Below are positions 1 to 8,900 of a stretch of 33,251 bases of DNA, one piece after another. The first letter of the stretch is position 1. Every line of letters begins with the position of its first letter. This DNA is from Polymyxa betae (Eukaryota > Endomyxa > Phytomyxea > Plasmodiophorida > Plasmodiophoridae): contig RBZT01000695.1 in the NCBI GenBank assembly GCA_003693705.1, forward strand, positions 1 through 33,251, read 5' to 3'. The position numbers were made by a program, and so were the translations under genes. The notes beneath the pieces are model-generated. The model did not search any database, was not told the origin of the DNA, and saw only the letters and a list, made by a program, of their open reading frames with translations.

Positions 1-999
1 TTGTTTGGAAGGCAGCTTCAATATCGGCGCGATGATCCAGAACAATTCGTTTCGCTAACAATTCAAGAAATCAACAGCAAATGCCAAACAACGTTTGGTT
101 TGTGAGAAAACGTTTCGCTTTAGAATAATCATTCTTGAAAAGCGATTGGTCCAGCACGACGCTATGCAGGTTTGAATCGAAAAACAAACCTGCTAAGTGT
201 GCAACCGGTTGTACATTTATTGTGCAACTATTTGATAGAATCCCCTTCTACCTACCTACCGAGACGATCTCTCAACGTAGAGGGGAGCCCAAATTCAGCA
301 AGCTCGCCAGTTTGTTTGCGGACGGCCAGGAGAGCGTCCAGCTAGTTGCCTGGATCGTTCCAGTGATGATGACAATGAAGATTATGTCGCTGAGTGGGTG
401 TCCACAGTACCACGACCATGATGAGCCCGTCCCAGATATTACCACGAGCATATGTGGCTGTGGCGCTCATCATTGCTGTAAAAGCTCGGAGAAGAGTAAA
501 TAAGAAAGTCAGTAGAATTTCAAGAAGTAGGAGATGAATCACCAGTCCTCAACAAGGGGTTTTCCTGCACAAAAGGGATATTGTGCCGCTTTTTCGCCAG
601 TATACCGGTAGCCGTTGAAAATTCCGAAAAACCAAGCCAAACCAACCAAAAGTCAGTAGAAGATCGAATCACCGTTTCATGTAGTGGAGATATCGATGGG
701 TTCTGTACTTAGAAATGCAGAGGCTACATGGTGTCCATAATTATAAATGATCGATGTTCATTGTCTTCGAAGTGGTCACTTTAGTCTTCAGTTTGATGCA
801 TCTGCCTGCCGCTCTTCCAAGGTAAAGACATGTTATTGTAAACTAGATCATAGTATCGGAGTATCGTTGCAGCCCTTTGATTCTGGGATCGGAGGAGATA
901 TCGGGTGCGCCGATGTCGGTGCAGGCGGCTTCTACGACCCCCTTACTGATCATGATGTCCATGCTGGCCATTGTGCTGGCCGCTTGCCTGCGCAAGTGA
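1..999 (+). CDS. 3' part of an unrecognised spliced gene, possible tail-anchored membrane protein
   Basis: I do not recognise this protein. Joining GT-AG exons gives an open chain: 1-101, 143-169, 239-453, 513-607, 685-730, 785-821, 873-999 (TGA). Introns are 41, 69, 59, 77, 54 and 51 nt and all phases match. The best-supported part is the 3' end. Two AT-rich GT...AG segments of 54 and 51 nt interrupt GC-richer exons, and the last exon ends in a hydrophobic stretch (LLIMMSMLAIVLAACLRK) just before the stop, which would suit a C-terminal anchor with a basic tail. The gene starts upstream of the window. Weak points: two or three frames are open between 239 and 535, and a different phase choice at 97/101 gives another chain ending at 534 with its own hydrophobic tail. 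The 239-453 exon may also hold an in-frame intron. Strand and 3' exons are moderately likely; the protein sequence is uncertain. Confidence 0.4.
166..193. repeat. Perfect 9-bp inverted repeat (hairpin) over a putative 5' splice site
   Basis: GCAGGTTTG at 166-174 pairs with CAAACCTGC at 185-193 across a 10-nt loop. The putative donor of the second intron of the gene at 1-999 (GCAG|GTTTG, donor at 170) lies inside the left arm. As RNA, the hairpin would bury this splice site. The repeat is plain in the sequence; any function is inference. Confidence 0.55.
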
Positions 1000-1376
1000 T
1001 CAACCTGCACTGGCCCTGTTGGCTTTCCAGGAAAAACTACAAATCGTTCTGAAATTTCCAAATTACAATACACAATTTATTTGAGACCTTCCAGATCATG
1101 ATCTGATTACGAGATGAGCGCTCTGCTGACATAACGAAATAATGCATTGTCATGACCGCAATATCAGGAATTGATCTGATGCTGAGCCCTTCCAATTGGC
1201 TAAAACAAAGACGAACTTCAAATCGAAAGAGCACACCGTCAGAACATTTTTGACAAAAAACTGGAGCACATCATCGTTATTTTCAGTTTAAATAATTTGC
1301 GCAGGCCGCGTTGCCGCTCATGTTTTTGTTTTGAGGAAATTTCTTTTTCTCATCAAACCGAAGTGAAGGTTTAATA
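1000..1376. other. Intergenic: 3' UTR of the upstream gene and CIAO1 promoter/5' UTR
   Basis: I see no coding exon, tRNA or repeat here. The first part after the stop at 999 is still fairly GC-rich, then the DNA becomes AT-rich. A T-rich run ending in an AG (around 1280-1287) and a pyrimidine-rich stretch at 1321-1352 precede the CIAO1 ATG at 1377. A minus-strand ORF at 843-1073 overlaps the start of this stretch and is treated as a shadow. Confidence 0.5.
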
Positions 1377-3308
1377 ATGGGCGGCTGCGCCCGCTCATTG
1401 AATCTTGTTGCCGATCTCAAAGGTCAAATGGGAGTTCCTGCTCGTTTTGGTCTGCTATTGAACTGGCTCGTTGACAGGCCATGAGGATGTCGTGTGGAAT
1501 GTAGCCTGGGCACCTGGCAAGCGTGTTCTAGCATCTTGCGGATCCGATAAGACCATTCGGATCTGGAACCGACAGAATCGTGACGACTCCAGCTGGGTTT
1601 GCACTTCTGTATTAGAAAGTGTCAGTTTAAACTTCAATTTCTCTACGTTTGGTAAATTATTCCGTTTCGATGAGAGCGTTAGATAAGCAACTTTCAAATG
1701 TTTCATCGCTTCCTTTCATACACTTTTTAGGCTTAAGGTTTGATTTGTTCTATTTATCCGATTTGTTTTATTAAATATAACATTGTTGCGATGTTAGAAC
1801 TTTGGCTTTCGTTCTCTTCAAAAAGTGTTTTCCAATCTTTTTTATGCGATACAAAGGGGCACCGACGAACGGTTCGTTGCTTGGCTTGGTCACCGAATGG
1901 TTCTCTGCTGGCGTCCGGCGGTTTCGACGGCATCGTCTGTATCTGGCAGGAGAACGACGACCATGAGTTCACGTGCATCGCCACCCTAGAGGGGCATGAG
2001 AACGAGGTCAAATCGATCGCATGGTTGACCTGTTCAGAGCAGCCGCTATTAGCTACATGCAGTCGTGATAAGACTGTTTGGATTTGGGAATGTAAGTGCT
2101 GCTCTTTGCTTAAGCGCTGCTCTTTGTTTCTCAGAGAATTTTCCTTTTTCGATCGTAATTTTTCGTCTACATTTGACTGTCGTTTACTGTTTACTTTAAC
2201 ATTTCCTGATAATGTACCTTCCCCTCTTGTTGAATTGCTTGTATAATTAAGCTTTCTCTTTATTTGTGGTTCGCGCCACAGTTATGATCCCGCTCTCTAC
2301 TGATTTGGTTCCTTTAGTGACCGAAGATAACGAGTTCGAATGTCTATCAGTTTTGCAAGGCCATTCTCAAGATGTCAAATTCGTCAGATGGAGTCCATCG
2401 CAACGAATGTTGATCTCAGCTTCGTAAGCTACAGCGAAACGTGGCCATGCCCCAATCCTTATCATTGCACCGCTGGGCAGGTACGACGATACGATGAAGA
2501 TCTGGGCGGAAGACGAAGACGATTGGTTTTGCGTTCAGACGCTGAGGGGTCACAGATCCACTGTCTGGGCGATTGCTTTCCTGGATCCGGACGGTGTTGA
2601 ATTTGGTAATCAGCGTTTACAAGTCCATCTGAAGTTTTCTGATTGTGGGAATCCATAATTCCGTTGCTTGTTGACAAACTTTGCTATTTTATTATCTTAC
2701 AAAGACTATATAATCGTCTTGCTTTTTCGAAGTGAACGATCCGTCTTTACCGAAGCGAGAATTATGTTTTGGTCTCATAATTTGCTGTCCTGTTCTCTGG
2801 AGGAGACTTGTCTTAAATCTGTTTATAGTTTCGGCAAGTGATGACCGGACTTTCATTGTCTGGAGAAATTCTCAGCATAGCCAACTTGCATCTCAAGGTT
2901 TTTGATTCTGTCTGGTATCCCAAACTCTGAATTTAACTCTGACCAATAGCGCAATGGGATAAGGTTGCTGTCATATCAGGCTATCATGACCGTCCGATCT
3001 TTACAATATCGTCGTGTGTGGGCCTTCCCCAACCTGTGGTTACTTCCGGTGGAGGTGATGATAAGATCTGCCTGTTCACTGTAAAATCAGTATCGGACAA
3101 CGAGGTATTCTGCTACAGCTCCTATGCCGTCCAATGTTTCATCGATTCTTCACAGGACGACCCGGAGCCGCTAGAGCTCGCCTCTGTTATACCGAATGCA
3201 CATGCTGGCGAAGTGAACTGTTTGGCGTGGTCATCTGATCTGAATCCGCCGTTGCTAGCTTCCGCTGGGGACGATCATATTGTTAAACTTTGGTCCTTGA
3301 CCGATTAA
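1377..3308 (+). CDS. CIAO1: CIAO1, WD40 protein of cytosolic Fe-S cluster assembly
   Basis: This is the seven-bladed WD40 beta-propeller of the cytosolic iron-sulfur targeting complex, which with MMS19 and CIAO2 delivers clusters to apoproteins such as DNA polymerases and helicases. Exons: 1377-1422, 1478-1620, 1857-2091, 2318-2423, 2481-2605, 2829-2897, 2950-3104, 3156-3308. They sum to 1032 nt, or 343 aa, close to the human length of 339. Family blocks as I recall them are present: [71 protein letters not shown] and the last blade EVNCLAW...DDHIVKLW. Three introns are long (236, 226 and 223 nt). The 51-nt intron 3105-3155 keeps the frame and is inferred from its GT...CAG ends, its size and a better length match to the family. 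An alternative acceptor for intron 3 at 2280 is possible, but 2317 fits the alignment length better. Confidence 0.93.
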
Positions 3309-3336
3309 TACCATTTTGTTGGAAGCAAATTCAGGA

Positions 3337-3969
3337 ATGAACCTTTTTTATTTCCTCTTTCGCCTGCGCCAATCTTGTAACTATCAAATTGTCACAGAGT
3401 TTGTAGGCTGTGCAATCTCTGATAATGAGGTAGGATCTTACGTATTTAGAAAGCCCGTGATTGATGATGATGATGTTCCAGTAAATAAACAGCGATTTCG
3501 AAATATCTTGGTCAATCCGTTGGCTCTTTGCAGGTTACGTTGAAAAAGGAGTTTCTCGGTATTTAATCATCACCAAATACGTCAGAATGACGTACAGTAC
3601 ACCCGGGAGTGAAAGCTCTCTCCGCCAGCGACCATACTGCCCTAATGCTTGTCGATGAAACAATCGAGCCTGTCTCATTCAGCTACTGCAAGTTAGGCAT
3701 GTTTGGGTCAGCTATGTGTTTTTTCCAAACTGATGTTTCTGAAAAATTCGCTCTGCACAGAAAAATGATTTCCTTCAGGAAAAACGGAGCACTCCCACCA
3801 ATTATAAAACCGGTATAAGTCGAATGGCGCACCGGGGCGATTCCATTTCTACCTTCAGATTGACAATTTCTTGCAACAGCACAAAGATCTAATGCTTAAT
3901 CTTAATGACAAAGATGATCAATTTTGGATCAGAAACCTTTTGCAGAACATCAAAAGCAAGAGCAACTAA
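3337..3969 (+). CDS. Small uncharacterised spliced gene, about 142 aa
   Basis: I do not recognise this gene. Five exons join in phase: 3337-3480, 3534-3558, 3610-3706, 3761-3812, 3859-3969 (TAA), 429 nt in total. The introns are 53, 51, 54 and 46 nt with GT...AG ends, exactly the modal intron size of the neighbouring genes, and two exons are under 60 nt. Visible features are an acidic DDDD patch near residue 45, a basic and hydrophobic middle (VTLKKEFLVKAL, MFGKMISFRKNG), a proline-rich bend (GALPPIIKP) and a charged, helix-prone C-terminus (NFLQQHKDLMLNLNDKDDQF) ending in a lysine-rich tail. The first in-frame ATG is only 28 bp after the CIAO1 stop, so the true start could lie elsewhere, or the gene may share a transcript with CIAO1. 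The first exon is the least certain part. It lies convergent to the LRR gene. Confidence 0.6.
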
Positions 3970-4126
3970 CCTAGCTTTTAACAATGCTGCTGCAGCGAAT
4001 GAAAGCGATAACCCTCCTCAGCTGGCCATTGTGTGAACAACAGACAGACGACCGACTAACTCCTGTCAACCGCTTCAGTGTTTGGCAAATTTCCAAAGAT
4101 TTCACAAGCAAATCTATATTTCTTGT

Positions 4127-5709
4127 TTATACATTTTTTGATTTCTTTTTGTTTTGTCGACGCTTTTTCTTGGGAGGCTTACTAGCCTCGCAGCGTTCGA
4201 CCCCGATGTCTTTGCCCTCTTGCTCAGTTTCGGATTCCTCATCCCAAGCAGAACCTTGTCCCAATCCAATCGAATTTCTTGCACTTAGATCTGACAACGC
4301 TGACTGAATAGCTTCTTTGCTTTGTGCTGATGTCACCTAGAGCGGTCATCAGATCATGATGTCAATTGCAGGTTAACTCCAAACCTTCTTGACAACAACG
4401 GAAACAACACCAGGTTTGACCTCGGTGAGCTCTGACACAGTGTTGATATTCCCTGCAGGTTTCTTCTTGACCAACACATCGAAATCAATAGCATCGTCTA
4501 CGTCGTCGCCGTCCTTCTGGAGGGCGTCCGCTTCATTTGTATTTTGTGGAAATATTTTGTAGCATTTCGATGTCATTCCACTGACGGGATGTGAATCCAA
4601 AGTCTTTAGAGCTGGAAACATAGCACGGATGGTACTTTTGTAATCGTCATGGTCGCAGATGGGGTTGCCGAGAAGATTCAGATGCTGTAAGGATGGGAGA
4701 GTTTTCAGCGGTTTTAACGCATCAAATGATGTTATACGATTACGACCGAAGTCGACTAGTTCCAGCTTGGCGTTATTTTCGATCACGATGGGAATTGAGG
4801 TGAATCTATTGTCATTGAGACGCAACTTGGTCAGCCCATGAAGAGCAGCGAAGGTCCTCGGAAGCGAAGACAGGCGATTGTGAGATGCTGAAAATGTATC
4901 CAATCTAAGAAAATATGTCAACCCTTGTAATCACGATTGAATTATAGAAAAAATCGAAAACGAAGGATTGCTAGAGATTGATGCTGATCAGCGGAAAATA
5001 TAGTAAAGTGAACAATAACTGGAAGAAAAATGCAATGACCCATCAGTAATAAAAAGCACGTCGTTTTAAAAACCGAAGCAAAAGGACAAATAAAATAATG
5101 ATAACAAGATGTTCAGAGATGAAAGACAAGGCTTTACAAAAGATAAAATGACAAGCAACCGACGATTTCAAGCCAGGCCAAGCAACATCTGTAACATCAT
5201 CAAGTTCGTTGTGTGAAACAACAAGAGTTTTCAGACACTGTAATCCTTTAAGCTTAGGAAGACGACGTAATTTGTTATGGCCGAGTAAAAGCGCCACGAG
5301 AGAAGCGAATTTCGGTAATCCCTGGACCAAAATTAGCATTGCTTGGAAGCCGCAGATACCACGCCATTCGTGAAAAGCATACATCTATCTGGATCAGTTC
5401 ATTGCGTGAAAGATTCAGGAATTTCAGATTTTTCCAGTTCATGAGATCCTCAGCGACCAACTGTTTGATATTGCAGTTTGAGGCGGAGACATATTCGAGA
5501 TCGGTATTGTCTCGGATGCCGTGAAGAGATTCGATCGGGTTCCGATCCAGTTCAATTCGCCGCAGTATGACCATCTCGCTGATATCATCCAGCTCGGTGA
5601 AGCCCTGATCTACAACCTTAACCTTCGTCATGGTTCGGTGATCAGTGCCAACACAGCCATAGGCAGACGCCTGCAGTGCATTGAGGATGCGTTTGGGTTT
5701 ATCATCCAT
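4127..5709 (-). CDS. Leucine-rich-repeat protein with lysine-rich C-terminal tail
   Basis: The protein is predicted to be 404 aa from four exons, in transcript order 5709-5383, 5321-5164, 4904-4385 and 4336-4127. Introns are 61, 259 and 48 nt and all phases match (1215 nt in total). From about residue 26 to 245 it is a run of SDS22-like LRRs: LRRIELDRNPIESL, LKFLNLSRNEL, LVALLLGHNKL, LKTLVVSHNEL, LDTFSASHNRL, LTKLRLNDNRF, LQHLNLLGNP. An LRR-cap-like segment (AMFPALKTLDS) follows, then an acidic linker, and the protein ends in a basic cluster (KPPKKKRRQNKKKSKNV) that could be a nuclear or nucleolar signal. It has no membrane segment. LRR proteins of this sort bind protein partners, but I cannot assign an orthologue. 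The start is the ATG of MDDKPK; the reading frame upstream of it lacks an ATG. It is divergent from Brr2, with 285 bp between start codons. Confidence 0.85.
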
Positions 5710-5994
5710 GATGCTGTCAGATCCTGGAAGAATGTTCCCAGGCAGGGATCGATGAAAGAACAGTCTCAAGAAATGCGAATCGCAATTTTAAAACCTGAGG
5801 GAACCCGCAACTGGAAAATCTGCGCAATTTCAAAACATCCCGTAATTTTCAATGACATGAGAAACATAAACTGTAACATTCATGGACAATTCTGTAAAAT
5901 GCTGCAAATGGTGCGTAGAGATAACTGCGCAGTTTGGCATCTGCGGTTGGGCAATTCTCGTTAACCACCACCGTGGTGACGTTGTAGGGTGTTG
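5710..5994. promoter_or_regulatory. Bidirectional intergenic region between the LRR gene and Brr2
   Basis: These 285 bp separate two divergent start codons, so promoters and 5' UTRs of both genes should lie here. Near the Brr2 end is an odd-centred palindrome, CACCAC-C-GTGGTG (5966-5978), 16 bp before the Brr2 ATG. I see no clear TATA box. The shared promoter role is inferred from gene orientation. Confidence 0.55.
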
Positions 5995-8900
5995 ATGGAG
6001 GACATCGAGAAGCTCACACAATATGGCTACAAGGCCAATGCCAACTTGGTCTTGAATGCTGAGAAAAGGCCTCGCGATCTGGGCCCGACTGGCGAGGTAC
6101 TGGCATTGCCCGAGAGCAGCAATCCTAAGGAGCTTCGCAAATTGATGGGTGCTCGGTAATTTCTCGGCTTCTTTCGTGTTTTGCATTGTAATGGATGTTC
6201 TGGATCCAGAGCGGTCACTTCGACCGCTGAGGCTGATTCCGATTTACGTAAGCGTGTCGAGAAAAGGAGAACAGCGGCTGCAGCCGGGCAGGTGTCAACT
6301 GTTATGCAATCGTTAAAGAAAGCGTCGAATATCCTTGATGTGGACGTTTCTTGTACGTTTTGTTTTGAATTTTTCAGATGAATCTTGAAATAACAATTGA
6401 TTCAGCCACATACGAGCCAAAAACACAGGAAACGAAAAGGATCTTTTCAAATTTAATGGCGATTGCGAATCAGTTGATGGGCGGTCAATCACACGCCGTT
6501 GTGCACAGTGCCTGCGAAGAAATTCTTGATATTGTCAAATCAAAAGAAGGGTACTTCATTCGGCAGCATTCCAAAGATATGTGCTCAGCTATATGTAGTG
6601 GTAGCGGGCAAGCTGGAGCCGCTTTGGCAGGCACCAAAGACGAGATTAGTCACCTTCTCAACTGTCATATTGACGATGATACATTCCGTCAGATGCTGTC
6701 CCTCTGTGGGCGAGTGAATGATTTCCAGAAGGTTGGGCCTTTGTCTTCGTTGAATGCGACATTTCTTACGTTTTGGAATTTTTGTTAGGAATATTCCATT
6801 TTTTTGAACGGAAAGTAATTTTTGAATTAATGATTTTGTTTATTGTCATCCACAGAGATTCGTCGTGCTGGTTATCTAACTTCTTGTTTATTGCGTTCAC
6901 TTTGAATCAAAAATGTTTTCTTATATTGTTCTTTTTGGACTTTCTTTTCGGAACACGTTATAATTTCAAGCAGATCGCAGACGCTGAAGACGGCATGGAT
7001 GAGGATCTGGGTGTTGCTGTTGTCTTTCAAGGTAGAGTTCCTTTTTCGTATGTATTTCGGGTAACTCAGTCTTGCCAAAGATGAAGAGAACGAAGGCGAC
7101 GACATGGACGGCGCTGGTAGCGAGCTGGACGAAGTCCTCGACAGTGAATCGGAAGCTGAAGAAGATGAGCAGGGTCCGACTTTGGTCCAGAAAGAACAAT
7201 CCAATGATGTCGATGTTGACGGTCACGGTGATCTAATGCAGGTTGGCGTCGCATTAATGTTCGCTTTCAGTCTTCAATATAATTTTAGAACGAAACCTCC
7301 GCGGATATGGTGAATCCGAAAGAGGTCGATGCCTTCTGGCTCCAGAGGCAAATATCGACTTTCGTCGGAGATCCTGTTGAGGCCCAATCAAAGGCCGAAC
7401 AAATTCTTTGTATGCTGTATAATTTCTTGTCATTTCTTTTCTGACAATTGTGTTTAGCGATTTTTGCCCAATCGATGGACGTTCGGGCGATGGAAAACGC
7501 TGTCGTCAGAACAATTGGCTTTGAGAATTTCGCCTTCGTCAAGATTCTGTTGCTTAATTGGCAGACCATTCTGTGGTGCACACGATTGGCTCGCGCTAGG
7601 AACGACGCTGATCGCGCTCGGATCGAAGATACTATGTTCGCCCAACCGGCTTTACGTGGTCTTCTGCAATCATTGCATGTGACACGAGGGACGGCTGCTG
7701 CTCGTGGGAAAGACCTGGAAAGATCGCTTCATAAAGAAGCAGCGGCCTTGAAGAAAGGTGCCGCTGGTCCTGAGCAAGCGGGACAGGAACGTGCTTCGGA
7801 ATGGGGCACAGCTCGCCGACCCGCTACTAAAGTTCTCGATCTACAATCGCTTACTTTTCAGGAGGGTGGCCATTTCATGAGTAACACGCAATGGGTACTA
7901 CCCAAGAACTCTTGGAAAAAAGACCATAAAGGTTGATTTTCTCATTTCCTTTGATTTTCGTACATTTATATGCTGTCTGTAAGGTTACCAAGAGATCTTC
8001 GTTCCAGCACCAACCGCCGCCAAACCGTCGGTATCCTCTCTAGTCCAGATCACTTCAATGCCAAAATGGGCACAATCTGCCTTTGGCGGGTGCGCTGAAT
8101 ATCGAACTGCTGTTGCCATGACTGATTTATGACCAGGTCGTACAAAGCCCTAAACCCTGTGCAATCGCGTGTTTATCGCCATGCTCTGCTCTCTGCTGAG
8201 AACTTGCTGCTGTGTGCACCGACGGGGGCGGGCAAGACCAACGTCGCTATGCTCTGTGTCTTGCGTGAAATCGGTCTGCACATTAACAAAGAGACGGGCC
8301 AGGTCGACTTGTCTGCTTTCAAGGTTGGTCTGATGTCGTGCTGGTTCGCTGTCTGATTACCTCTGTGTAGATGGTATATGTGGCTCCAATGAAATCTTTA
8401 GTGCGGGAGATGGTGGGCACCTTCTCAGAACGCTTAAAGAGCTACGGGATCGTAGTTCGGGAGCTCTCTGGTGACACAACTCTATCCCGCGATGAGATCA
8501 AGGATACTCAGATACTGGTGACCACTCCGGAGAAATGGGATATTGTTACTAGGAAGAGTGGATATTCTGCCATTGCTAGTCTCGTCAAGCTGATCGTTGT
8601 TGATGAAATCCATCTTCTTCATGATTCACGAGGGCCCGTGTTAGAAGCTATCATCAGTCGTACTGTTCGGGAAATCGAGGTAACATTAACATTTCATGAC
8701 CATGGGTCCGCTAAATGACCCTTTTTAGCAAACACAAGAAATGACCAGAATTGTGGGTCTTTCAGCAACATTACCCAACTATGACGATGTTGCAGAGATG
8801 CTCCGCGTTTCTAAATCTGGCTTGTTCGTATTCGATCACACGTTCCGACCTTGTCCTCTACAACAAATCTATATCGGAGTCACTGCCAAGCGTCCTTTCA

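Noticed and set aside
342-542. Hydrophobic minus-strand ORF resembling a membrane protein
   Set aside because: It starts with a non-ATG codon, is short, and is the reverse shadow of plus-strand exon-like sequence.
843-1073. Minus-strand ORF preceded by an acceptor-like AAATTTCAG, looking like an exon
   Set aside because: It has no usable donor in frame before a stop, and the plus strand explains the same DNA better with 51- and 54-nt GT-AG introns.
3281-3333. A 53-nt GT...CAG segment that could splice the end of CIAO1 into the next gene
   Set aside because: It would drop the conserved last WD40 strand (KLW) and hit TGA one codon later.
5339-5964. Plus-strand ORFs opposite the LRR gene
   Set aside because: They are antisense to confident LRR exons and show no family motif.
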